Positions 11,401-23,380 of a stretch of 64,000 nucleotides of DNA are shown here, piece by piece. Source of the stretch: Onchidella celtica. Lineage: Eukaryota; Mollusca; Gastropoda; Systellommatophora; Onchidiidae. The stretch spans positions 6,234,507-6,298,506 of the forward strand of contig OZ007569.1 of the NCBI GenBank assembly GCA_963931925.1, read 5' to 3'. The notes under the pieces are model-generated. The model saw only the letters and a list, made by a program, of their open reading frames with translations. It was not told the DNA's origin and made no database searches. The translations under genes were made by a program, and so were the position numbers. Numbering within the stretch: position 1 is the first letter of the stretch; each line of letters starts with the position of its first letter.

Positions 11401-13231
11401 GAGAGAAAATGTTTATATGTGAAAGTAAATTCATTTTTTTTTAGTTTAATAATAATAATAATAATATATACATTTATATAGCGCCAGGACTAAAACATTA
11501 AAAGCTCTAGGCGCTGTACACAGTAAAAAATCATAAAAGCACATTCAAATAAACTTACACACACACAGACAAACTAGTTTTATACATCCATAGCAAGCTA
11601 TAAAATTCAGTTTTTAAAAAGAAATGTTTTTAACCTGTTTTTAAATATGTTTAGAGAGGCAGAATTTCGAACCTCTTGTGGTAAAGAATTCCACACACAG
11701 GGACCAAAACAACTAAAAGCTCTATCTCCATAATTTGATGTTTTCACCTGGGAACAACCAGTTTGTTTTCTGTAGTAGATCTTAAAAATCTATCAGACTC
11801 ATGTTTTTTCAAAAGTTCCGAAAGATAGGAGGGAGCTGAACCTTCAAGACATTTGTAAACCAAAACTGCAGCTTTAAATTTTATTGTTTTCAACAGTAAG
11901 CCAGTGAAGTTGGTCAATAAGGCTTGAGGCAGATTCTCTTTTTGATTTTCTAAAAATCAGTCTAGCTGCATTATTCTGAATTATCTGAAGGCGTTTTATT
12001 TTGTTGCTCGGAATTCCAAAGAGCAGAGAGTTACAATAATCAAGCTTTGAAAACATAAGTGAAGTGATAAGTATTCGAGTTGCCTCTTGGGATATGAATG
12101 GACGAATAGAGCTGATGTTTTTTAATTGAAACATTAATGATCGACATAATGAACTTATTTGATTTTCCATGCTCAGATCTGATTCTAAAATTGTGCCTAA
12201 GTTTTTAACTTTATTCACGTTTGCTACAGTGCTACAGTTTAACAGTCACACACTAGCAGATAAAATTCACGTCTTTTATTTATCATTATTATTATTTGCA
12301 ACAGGCAGTAAATGCATTCTTCGTGAAAAGGAGGGCATATATATCTTTCAATGTGGCAGTAGTATTTTGTTTCACAATATTTTATTTTATTTTATTTCCA
12401 GAGGATTTAAAACATTTAAAGAAAATCAGATTGCATGGCTGCCGAACTATAATGGATGATGCACTTGATAACCTCCACTTCGTTAAGGACACTCTTCAAC
12501 ATTTGGAAATCAGTCGCTGTCCGATGATTACACAAAAAGGACTTATGGAATTGACAGAACTCAAGTAAGTCAAGTGGCAAGATTGCGGTGGGTATTATCG
12601 CTATAATAGCAGTGTTACGGGGTAGGGGGAAGGATGAGATTTTTACGGTAAAGATTAGAGAGTTGAACTGGATGTGTAGGGCTATTTATGAAAGTATTTA
12701 ATCGATGTTTATATTGATAGTTGGGTTTTGCTGACAATCTGGAGCATTTGAAATAAGAACAACAGAAAGAACTAGGAAATTTTGATGTTCAGGACGGCCG
12801 TACTGGTATAAAATGCGACCAATAAGACCCTTCGCTTCCGAGGGTCTTTTCCCCTTAAAATTAGAATTACTCCCCATCTTTCCTCAGCTTGCTTTTCAAG
12901 CGGTCTCAGAGATGTTTTCCAATCAGATTTGTCATCCTGTAGGATGGATCGAGTCTTGCAGAATGTCACAGGGTTTGCTGTGACTTATCTGATTTTCAGT
13001 AATTTCACAAAGGTCATTGGTTGATATGATCTGCTTTAAATTAAACGCTGATAACAAGTGATCAACATTTGTTTCTAACTTTTTAGGAACCTGAAGTACT
13101 TGATCTTGTATGATTTGATTGAGACGAAAAATTTCCCAGCCGTAGTGGAGAAATTGCAGAAAGCAATGCCATGGTGCAAGATAGACACAACGGATCCCCT
13201 GCTGGTTGAAGCATCAGCTGAGAAACACTGA
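8431..13231 (+). CDS. DMAC2L: DMAC2L (ATP5S) homologue, mitochondrial ATP synthase subunit s / factor B, complete
   Basis: Coding exons: 8431-8505, 9275-9423, 10019-10227, 12402-12564 and 13087-13231. They sum to 741 nt, or 246 residues, against 200-215 in mammals. Phases are 0, 2, 1 and 2. Exon 1 encodes an Arg-rich, acid-free presequence typical of mitochondrial import. Next come RWFWGIDVAFNKVDEERVR, then VGPDRAA-like GPDRAAAEWVLRNGGAIKW, a family hallmark. The following exons hold LRR-like repeats (KKIRLHGCRTIMDDAL, LEISRCPMITQKGL), and the last exon has NLKYLILYDL. The protein is a matrix-side membrane-associated factor tied to F1Fo ATP synthase and respiratory assembly. The stop codon is at 13229-13231. 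Intron 3 carries a TTAA element (10487-11270) and a CR1/L2 LINE fragment (about 11448-12260). The gene is divergent from its paralogue DMAC2 and convergent with SOS. Confidence 0.93.
10487..11270 (+). mobile_element. TTAA-flanked element family R2, copy 1 (decayed right end)
   Basis: It starts TTAACCCACACCCTGCGCGC and runs closely parallel to 46150-46925, for example CCTTATCACGCTTGATAATG in both copies. The right end (CAGACTGAGGGCTTA) is a mutated form of the inverted terminus seen intact in copy 2. There is no transposase. It lies in intron 3 of DMAC2L. Confidence 0.65.
11448..12260 (-). mobile_element. CR1/L2-like LINE fragment, 5'-truncated, frameshifted
   Basis: Minus-strand translation gives VKNLGTILESDLSMENQI, then LDYCNSLLFG, QNNAARLI and LHWLTVE. 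After frameshifts it gives YGDRAFSCFGPCVWNSLP and LKTFLFKN before a stop. This order is the C-terminal third of CR1/L2-type reverse transcriptase ORFs. The 3' UTR ends with GCGCTATATAAATG followed by an ATT-repeat tail at about 11450-11475, the usual CR1/L2 terminus. At least two frameshifts and stops make it dead. The 5' border near 12260 is approximate. Confidence 0.85.
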
Positions 13232-13999
13232 ATTATGGGACAGTCCTGTGATACATGTAATTTGCTTCAGTGGCTGAGTGTGGGAAAATTTGCCATCACA
13301 CTACACGCCTGAATCATAATATTGTCATTGAATGCCACCCCCTCATGTCACGGCTATGTTTTGTTTCTGTAGGTGTGGGGATATTTCCATCAAACAGGGG
13401 TTGCCTTTTATTTTCCATCAACCTCACTGACATCCTAAAACATGCATGACCAAACTATGAGGCTGGAGTACTATCATGAGATACACAGCTTTACCTATCT
13501 CATGTTCTGAGTGTTAATTGCCGAGCCATGCATTAACTATGAAAATATTCAGAAAGAGGACTAATTGCAATAGAGTTGGCCCCCATTACACCCCTTGTAT
13601 AGATGTCCCTAAAGTCGTATCCTTGAAATGTTCATGGTGTGCCTCAAAAGGAACTCTTCCCATTATAATTTTCTTTAATAATCTGGGTGCTCACAATGCA
13701 TGCAAGCATCTGTACAGTCCACTTTTTGTGGGTCGCTGCTGCAACATATTAACAATGTTTCGATTCCAGGAAAGAGAACAGGAAATAATGTCAGTGCCAT
13801 AATTCTTGCTGGAGAGATTGGTTCTTTATATCTGTGGTGTATAATCATTGTTCTACAGTGATAGAACATGCATGCAAAGAAGATGGGCTATAAGAGTAGT
13901 AGAGATAATTGTGATCGGGGTTTAAGATAACTTCCGAGCAGCTTGAAGATCCTTCATAGGTGATAGTTGTCTTTGGGCTTACCTCGTCAGCAGGTCTTT

Positions 14000-14005
14000 A
14001 ATAAA
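14000..14005 (+). terminator. Candidate poly(A) signal for DMAC2L
   Basis: AATAAA lies 769 nt after the DMAC2L stop, in the context TTTAATAAATTTC. A second AATAAA is at 14182-14187. Either would give a 0.8-1.0 kb 3' UTR. Which is used cannot be told from sequence. Confidence 0.4.
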
Positions 14006-14879
14006 TTTCAGAATTGGCATTTTGAACTCTTTCTTATGTAACTGAAATGGTGAGCGTCCATTAAAAACATGCACTCTCCTTATTATGTCAAGGATTAATC
14101 AAATTTTTATTTTATGATGAACCGAGTTATTAAAGCAAACTTTTCTGAGAGACAGTAGATTCACTAATGTCTTTTGGAAACAATAAATTTCCACATATAA
14201 CTTATAGTATTTCATTCATAAGCAAAAAAAAAATCTGTTATTGATTATTGTGAGCTTAATGTTGTATATGTAGGGGAAAAAATGCCACCTACCCTGCCTA
14301 TATTATTTCACCATTGCCCTGCGATAAATATACACATTGTGTAAACACTAAATCGAAAATGCAATTCAAACAGATAAATCTTACAGCAGTGTGTCCTTAA
14401 TAGTGAAGTTTTAATTTTTTTTACTCTCCTGTTAACTTGCATGTCAAAATATTATTTTCATGAACCAGACACACAGATCCCACACACTTGTTCTCCATGA
14501 ATTTTTTGGAATAAAAGTTATTGAACATTTTAGAATTTCTCTTCTTACTTGTGAATGAAATGGGTATGTTGTATGCTTGATTTTCTTGATATTTTAATTA
14601 AATAATTTGCCCTGCTAGATTCTGTTCTATCACTGTGCTGTGAAAAAATAATTTCAAACAAAATTTTATAGTCATTTCTCTCTTCTTACCTGTAAGTGGA
14701 AATTGGTTGTGTATGCTCGATGTTCTTGAAATATTTAGTTACAAAATATGTCTGCTATAACTGTGTAAATTCCTTTCTATTGTGTTGTAAAAGAAAAAGA
14801 AAAAATGTCATTTTCAAGTCAACTAGATCTACATGTATAGATCTCTGCACTTGATGTCTTTCAAGATCAGTACATGATA

Positions 14880-15175
14880 TCGATCATCTTCCATTTCACA
14901 AAGTGGTGTACCGATGATTTTAGTGGTTCTGACTACCTTACCACTGCTTGTGGTGAGATCTATATTCTCACAAAGCCATGTATCCACATCTCAAATAATT
15001 CTGAAGTTAAATGCAGAAACTTTTTTGATCAAATCCAAGAATAAGATAAATAACAAAAACTTTGGGGCACTCTCCTGTAATATGAGAAAATTGTTGATAT
15101 CCCAGTATGTGAGATGGACGACAGGACAAAGACTGAATTTTCCACCACGACTTTCTCAGTTAGTGCACAGAGTCG
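14880..15175 (+). repeat. Dispersed repeat family R4, copy A
   Basis: It shares an ordered series of words with 57085-57350: CCATTTCACA, then GAGATCTAYATTCTCACAAA, ACTCTCCTGTAA / TTCTCCTGTAA, GAGAAAATTG and GAGATGGACGAC. The copies are diverged, have the same orientation and are non-coding. The class is unknown. Confidence 0.55.
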
Positions 15176-15379
15176 GCATGTTCTGAAGCAAACACATTAA
15201 ATATGAGTAATAAGTTTTCATAAACAACAAGAAATTCATGAAATCATTAATTTTATTCTATACAGCATATTAACAACAAGACATGGAAATGCATTTAACA
15301 TAAAGGTAACAGCCTGCCCCACCCCTTCCACATTTCCTGTTTACGAATGGAAAATATTTACTGTATTGTACTTCTGATC

Positions 15380-15580
15380 CAGTGGTTCCAAAACTTTGGG
15401 TTGGGACCCAGAATTGGGAAGCATGGCTTCATGCATGTACATAAGGTTGAAGTTGTGAATGAAATTAAAAAAAAAAAAGGCAGTTTATGCTCCAATAGCA
15501 AAAAAAAAAGTAGTCTGGGCCCTCTGGGAAGGAAGGATCTGAACTTCGGGGGGTCATGGCCAAAAGTCTGGGAACCACTG
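15380..15580. mobile_element. hAT-like MITE with 15-20 bp inverted ends
   Basis: The left end is CAGTGGTTCCAAAACTTTGG. The right end is the inverse of CAGTGGTTCCCAGACTTTTG, followed inward by GCCATGACCCCC. CAGTGGTTCCCAAACTTT is the typical terminus of hAT MITEs. It is about 200 bp with no ORF. An 8-bp target duplication is not clear. Confidence 0.65.
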
Positions 15581-18500
15581 GCTTACAGATCACAAGTTCT
15601 CTCAAATGCAACATCCATTTCAAAATCCAATCTCTCATCAGTCATTTTCTCTTCCCTTATCCCCCTCCACCATGTACATGATGTATTTGTCATACTAGAC
15701 TGATCATGGACCAGACTTCATGAAACAACGACTAAATTCAATCAAAAACGTCTTGTCTTTTGATTTGTATGGATGAGACTTCAGAATCCTCATACTGGTT
15801 TACAGCAAAATTGGAAATTAACAAGAAGAAGAAAACTAAGAGTTCGTCACTGCCACATGCTCAAAGATACATTATAATTATCATTGCTTCTGATGCTGTT
15901 CTGGGACTGGAAAAAAAAAAAATCATATAACTTCACTGGGAAACGTATGTAGATATATTTAACATCCTTCTTCAGTCCCCGTCTAACCCTTATGTGGAAA
16001 TTCTTGTTAAAATGTGATTCATTATTGTTAACTCTATATGTCTCTATTTCTTATGAACAATTTTTAGTGACACTGACCTCAATTTATATACAGTGGGTCC
16101 TACAATTATTTTTCTTTTATAATGTCAATAGAGTATGAATTGATGAAAAGATCTTCAGTGAACTTGAGCAAGATGATGAACTCTTTTTATTATTGTTCGG
16201 GCTTCAAAACTTGCTGATGTTTCTTTGCATTTGCATCAAGGTGGAAAATCTACCTCTACCAATGAATAATTTAACTTGAAATCATAAGCTGCAGCAGAAT
16301 TTTAAAATAGAAAATCTGTTGGGAGCTGTGCAATGCTTTTTTTTTTTTTTTTTTAAATATTGTAACCATTATACTGTTTTTGTTTTTAACCCAATGAAGA
16401 TCTTTGAAGACTGAAAGCTTGTTAATTTCCCTTTCAATTCTAAGTCTTTTCTGATTTTTTGCATTTTCTTTACTGTTTGTTTGTAGTGCTGGGCTTTGTG
16501 ACATAACCCTTTCTTCTTCTTTTTTTTTGTTGTTGCAAAACTAACCTTCATTATTAAGTGTGAGTACTCAGAAATATGAAAAACTGTGCAGTACGCATTC
16601 CCAAATTAATCTCCCCACCCGGTTGTGAAAGTCATTTCATCAACAAACACAATTCCAACAAAATATAAAAGAATAGAGATGTGAATAACAAAAACCTCCT
16701 GACTCACATCTATGATTCAAGAGTACTTCATTTCGATCCCACTGATTAACATAATTCTTGTGAAAAAAAGTTTAAATTTTCACTACTTCAACATACTTGT
16801 TATTGCTGACACAATGTTTTCAGACATAACACATCCCTAAAAATTCAGTAAGTAGAATATGAATGATGTAGTATACAAAGGATATGTGATGACAACACGG
16901 TACCTCAAGACGGTTTTCTGGCTAGTACTAAAAATATGACACATTTTCACTTTTCAACCAAGAGCTGTTGCAAACATGAGTACGGTACATGTAATAGTTA
17001 TATTCTTGTACCTCAGACACACTCAACTACTCACACGAGTGTTTATGATCATGATACTGGTGCTCATCACAAATCCATTTCTGGCACCCACAGCATAACA
17101 ACAAAAAACAACAGAAAAAACCCACAAAAGACTGCCAAATTTTAACAAACCTAACATGAAGGCTTTTTCGGAGATACATATATATAAAATATAGACTTTT
17201 AACATTTTCTATTTTCTGAATGCAGGCCTTTCAACCTCTCCTTATAAAACCTAAATCAGCCGTGGGTCTGCTGATTTTAATGGTAATGTTCTACTTAATT
17301 ATGATCTGGTTTCCACCTGGGTTGCTTGGAACTGTGGACTTCTTGTTATAAAGCAAGGTTAAATGCATCATCACAAATCAAAATGGTGTTGCATCTAAAA
17401 TGTCTGTGTCACAAATCTTGAATGTTCTGCACCATCTTCAGCCTCTTGAAGATAAAAGTACAATGTATATATCACTTCAGCTATGTTACAAACCTGTATA
17501 CAATGTGCCCTATTCTGAGACTTCAGCCAACCAGCGAAAACTGTCTGTTTTATTACTTTCAAATCTAAGATCTTCTAACCGACCACCAAGAGCTACGTAC
17601 TTTTAGCTTTGCCCACAGGGTATGTACACCCATGAAATGACCACGGACATATCTAAAGTTACTTTTAGAAATGGGGGCAGGTAGTTACTAGGTCATCTAT
17701 TACAAATAATGTTGCTGGCAGTTGTAAATATGGAATTTCACTACTATTGGTGCATAGGATCCCAAACATATTTTGATCTCATTTTGATTTGTGGTGATAG
17801 CCTTGGACTTCAACATCCACTTCAACACTGCAGAAAAAAAAGAAACCCAATTAAATATGTATAATATATATATATATATGATAAAGAGAAAAACAAACCC
17901 TTGAAGCCCTCACATAATTTTATCACATCAGTGTAAGTAGTGAGACCTCCGGATGGACAGAAAACCAACACAGCTGTCAACTGTCTTTTATGCTGTTTTG
18001 ATTAGCAAAAAACCAACAACCTGTTTATGATTAGAATTTTCTCCATAGCATATAAACTCTAATGGCTACAATTTAAGTCGAATGAACCAACTTTTACTCA
18101 GACAATTCAATCTCAAATGTAATGTGATCTTGTGAGGCAGTCATCCAACATCATTATTTTACCAATCCCATGAAACGAATGTAGGCCTTTCAGACCAGCA
18201 CACAATCACATCAATCTCATAACTCCAAACATCTTTGCATAACTCTGAAAGTGACAGGTACAAAATGTTCACTTGCACAGACAGGTATTGATGGCAGCAG
18301 CCAAGAGTCATGTGCTGCCCACCCCACCAATCTTCCCTCAACTTCAAGCGAAGCCATGAAAATAATTCAGGGTTTCTTCATCTCTTTGAGAATGGTTTTC
18401 CAGAGCTGAGATGTTAATGTCGAAGGCTACTTATATGCAAGAAAATGACAGGAATTTATTATTATTATTTTCTCAGATCTCTTTCCATTTTTTAAATGTT

Positions 18501-21500
18501 TCTTAATCCCCAGGAGAATTCCAGGGCTTTTCCACTATTTCCAGGCTTTTCCTCAAATTTTTAAGTTCCAGGGCTTCATAAGAACCCTAATAGTCACTCT
18601 CAAACAAAGCTCATCACCAGATGAACTCTAAAGAAGTGAATAGAGAATCCAAGAATTTCTTGTATCAGGTGAGTTGAGTAACACATCTCTCCCTGGCCAG
18701 CAAACCAACAATACCACCACATAATACAAAAATAATCTGAATGTCTGTGGACGTGGGGAAGGGAGGGTCACATTTACAGGTACAGGCTATTATCAACCCT
18801 CGCTTTGTACAGCTACAGTTTACAACTAAGCATTGCACAGATATAACAGGTATTCACTGAATCAAAATGGGCAAGAGTTTACTCAATAACAATCAAAACC
18901 AAAAGAAATTAAAAAAAAAAAAAATACATCTGAAATCTAAACCAGTCAATGCAAATTAAGAAAATAATAATTTAAAAAAAATAAAAATTAGAAAAGTGGA
19001 GTTGCCTTGGAAAAGGCCAGGAAGAATTAAAAACCCAAAACAAATACAGATTTAATTCAATTCAGTGGATGTAAGGTATTGCACATCTGAATGAGCATGT
19101 ATAGCTTCAGTCTGGGGTGATTCACTTAGCATAGACCTCTCAATGAACTGCTGATGTGATTAGCACTTTGCTGCTTTACTCTATTCCCATATGCCATTGG
19201 TCTTTTCCATCCCAATAACTTCTGTAATGGAAACTAAAATGCCATTATATGTTTCTGTGAGCCTGCGTGTGGGTTAAAATGCAAATTAAAGGCACCAAGA
19301 CTTGGGCGAGGAAGTCCATGGGGAAAACAGGAAATTTCATGAAAAATTTCTAAATAATAAAGAAATTACAGGGGAAAAAACATCACTGCTCAGGGTTTTC
19401 TTTCTACCTGAATGTACGAATCAGGTCTGTTGTAGAGAGAGAATGGCACCTGTAGATCAAATATTTGCTGGAGATTTCAATTACTAATGATACCTTGAGT
19501 TCCAATAGCAACCAGCACAAAATTTGTTCTGCAGATCCATAGCAATTTTATCTGTAACAAATTTTAAGTTTTCAGGCCAACTTAAGCTTTGTCAGGAAAA
19601 TTTTTTTTACAGAATTTTCATTTTTTCTGACTCATCCATCCAACTCTTTGACCAATTACTCTATGAAATTTTGAATGTCTGAAGAGATCTTGTTTGTCGT
19701 CAGTCTTCCCCATTACAAAATTATCCCTTAACAGAATTTCTCCGTAATACCTACACCTCAATCTTCATATGTGCCGGGTATAAAAAGATGAAATGATCTC
19801 CAATATTTGTAGATACATACTGTTTAGCTAGACTCATGGAATTATACTTCAGATTCCACAATCCTTGACTAGAAACCTTCAAGTGTGTGTTTTTCTATGC
19901 CGGTTTTCCCCCAAAATCCACATATTTCAATATTTATTACTGTATTTAAGCTGGATTCAAGATAATCTTTTACTGTCCCTTCAGACTACCAGTTAGTGTT
20001 GGAATAAATGAATTTTTCCCCACAAAATCTGCACAAAAGGAGAAACTCCTGACCAAGATCTGAAAGCCAAACATATGTACAACAATTGAATATAATATCA
20101 AATTTAAACTAATATTCTCTGAAAAAAAATCATAACTGACTCTTTTAACTTCTTTCATGAACAATGTGGAGTCTATAAAACAGATTTTCAGTGACTGTAA
20201 GGTCTACAGAACAGCTTTTTGAGGACTGTAAGATCTTGTTAAGTGAATGACCCTCAGACCAAAATTATTGTCATCACTAGTCACGTGAAGAATGCAGCAT
20301 ATGAACAATGGCCAAACTAAATATAAAGATAAAACAGAACATAAAAACATTTAACTGTTTCTCAAATTCAACATCATGGCAACCAAGGACATGCACCCAC
20401 AATTTACAAGAACTTTATTAGGTTTTCTCTCTCTCTCTCTCTTTTGCAATCCATTTAGTCATCATCACAATGACAGAACACAACATTTTATACTTTACAT
20501 AAATTTCAATAACTCTTTGTACTGTTACTTCCTGAATTGTGCAGCTCTACATTACTGTGTAGTGAATGCATGGAAGACGTGAACTGACAAACATAGCCCT
20601 CCTTGTATCATTCATTAAACAGCTAACCATACGTGTCCAATGCCATGACAGAATCAAAATTTCAACTGAGTCGTCAACTTTGCTACCATCAATATTGGGA
20701 GCACAAAATCAAATCAAGTCGCAATTCACAGGTTTCTTGTGATACAACACACTCAACACTTTAGTTTTATATTCTGGTCTCATCCACAGTCATATTATAA
20801 ATAGACGATATCTGCCAAAAAACGGACTTATGACAGTTTGCCATTACAGACTTCACTGAATCACCCTCTTCACTTTTTTGGTGGCTAATGAATAAAGTTA
20901 CGTTTAAAAACCAACACAGACTAATCTTCACAAAATATGCAAATATTTAAGTTCTGAGATTATTAATGCATCAGAGCGTACTTGTCAAAATGCTCCAAAT
21001 GACAGTAAATTTTTAGTCTCATTTGCGTGTCAGTAATTTTTTCAGATTGTCCCTCCCATTTCACTTTTGCGGCACAGCCAGACTTCAATTGCTACTACTG
21101 AAAACATAATGAATACCAAAAAAAGGCTCCTAATGTCTAGTGACACCCAATTATTTTTTATCATTAGTACAACATTTTTTGCTTTGCACTCTATTGTATT
21201 TCACTATTTATGATTAAAAAAGTGCTGGCTTCTTTTGTATGATAATGTAATATCAGTACAAATGCAATCTAAATCATTCCCATCTTTGGAATTGGAAATT
21301 TAATTAAATCTATCCATCTACCATCGAGTATTCATTTTTAAAAATATTTTCATCCCCTCCTATGTTTTCCACATCAAACTGTGGATGAAATGGAAATGGA
21401 AACCACATGCAAGGCTTCTGAAATATCTTTTATATCTTAAACTATTGAGGTTTTCAGTTGGAAGTTTCATGTAAAGAAGCTGCTTACTATATCAGTTTAA

Positions 21501-23380
21501 TTGCTGAGATGGAATTGTGTCAAGAGTGTATCTGTGTCGATCTCCCATGACGCTGGTATTATAACTGGGCTTCTGTCAACCAGCGATGTCGATGTCACAA
21601 ATATGAATAGCCAGCAATCCTACACAGCCAAAACCCTGTATTTGGAATCTTAAATGGAACTCGTCCACTCAATGACAAACTCCTGAAAAATACCATCTTA
21701 TCATGGTGAGTCACCTTTTTGTGGCAGGATTCTGTAGGCATCCTATCTTGGCTGTGAAAAAATTCAATTTTGAATGATTAATTCAATGCTTGCAATCTCT
21801 CATTCCTCAAAAATATGTGCAAAGGCTGACATTTCATTGGAATTGCCCTCATTGTTGTGATCTACGTGATAAATGTATAGCCCTGTGCAAGATGTACCCC
21901 ATACGCATGATGACATAAACCGGTAAGTAAAGTTCAATTTATTTCTTTTTCCTATTAACTTAGCATTGGTGCAGAGAGGTATCAAACACATTAATACCTA
22001 ATCAAAGAGAATGACTATGCCTGTAACAAAAATCTCACTAGTATTGCTGAGAAACGTAAACAATCCACAGAGAAAAATAAGGCAGGAAAGATTGATGAAC
22101 ATGGCACCGGTTTGCACACAACATGTGGAAATTATAAAAAAAAAAAAGGAGAGAAAGAAAAGGAACAAAATTAAACAAATTAAAAGGAAAGAAGAGAGAA
22201 TGAGAAAGAACTAGTTTGATAAACTCAGGATAAAATGTGTGAAAAAGAGCGCAACCATGCCAAATGACAAGAAATTCTGGCACAAACAATAATGACCTTT
22301 AACCTCTTCACATCACCTCTCGTAACGCCTCAGCGACCCACTTTACAACCGGCTGATATGCTGCAGGTGGAGTGACTCTTTGCCCAACCTTTTGCACCAT
22401 GCCCCATAAACTTGAGTTTGTGAAGTTTGGCATTACACACTTTTCACCATATGTTTGTACACAAAACATATTCCTGCCTTTTACTCTTAAAAACCCATAT
22501 TTACTGAAGCCACTGCCATACTGCAGATTTATTATGAGATTTTGTTTTAAGATTTTCAAATTCACTCCAAAATTCGTGCTCCTACAGGGAATAATCACTA
22601 TGAAATAAGAGCATTTTAGAGGGAAGGTGAAACGCATGAGCTGTGTGATGTGAAAAGGTTAATGAAGGAAACTCCAAATACAGATGAAAATATGCTCCTG
22701 TCTTGACAACTCCAGGCACCACATGTGTGTTATCTTGAGTGATTCTTTTCATCTTAATGTATGCCTTGCCTGTGTCCTTACAGGGTACATAATACACTGA
22801 ACCAACACATTTAACAAATGGGAGGAAAATCCACAGTGAAGAGAACCTGACACAGGCAAATCCCAAATAAAAATATTCCTTTCCAAATTGAATCCAGTTT
22901 GATTGGCAAACTCATCTCCAGATTTCCAAAATTTTTCCTTGCTCAGCAAGTCTGTAAAGAGTGTTAATACAAGATAGCCTTTTCACTACCATTGTGGTGA
23001 AACGGACACATCAGACTTACTACAGTTCCTTGTTTCCTTTTTCAATGGCAGCATCAACAATGGCTTGTACAGATCACTACACTGAGTAACAAATTTCACA
23101 ATGGAAAAAGTGTTCTGATAGCATCACTTTAGACACCACCTTTCAGTCTGACACCAGTTTCAAAATATTTATATTTCACTGCAGATGAAAACGAAGGAGA
23201 GTATTTCTTGAATCCCTCATTCAGAATCAGCATCCTTTTCGACACAAATTCAGAATTAGGCCAAAATCAGTTTTGCTGTTCTTATTTAAACCCCTTCCTT
23301 CCTCTCCCACGAACCACTGTAATAAAGTCACTTTTCACACTTGTTTAACTAGCTCTGAAGTAGGAAACACTTGTTAAACC
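15581..23380. other. Gene-free AT-rich stretch; possible long SOS 3' UTR and spacer
   Basis: I found no exon with homology on either strand. The ORFs are short, with no recognisable motif. Minor features are a TA-dinucleotide run at about 17864-17879, a CT run near 20426 and several A-runs. The SOS stop codon is at 23381-23383 on the minus strand, so the rightmost part must be its 3' UTR. Many TTTATT words (AATAAA on the minus strand) prevent choosing a poly(A) site; one lies near 22527. Confidence 0.6.

Noticed and set aside
12806..12860. Terminator-like hairpin (AAGACCCT, loop, AGGGTCTTTT)
   Set aside because: It resembles a bacterial terminator but lies in an intron of an animal gene. A short stem-loop of this kind is expected by chance.
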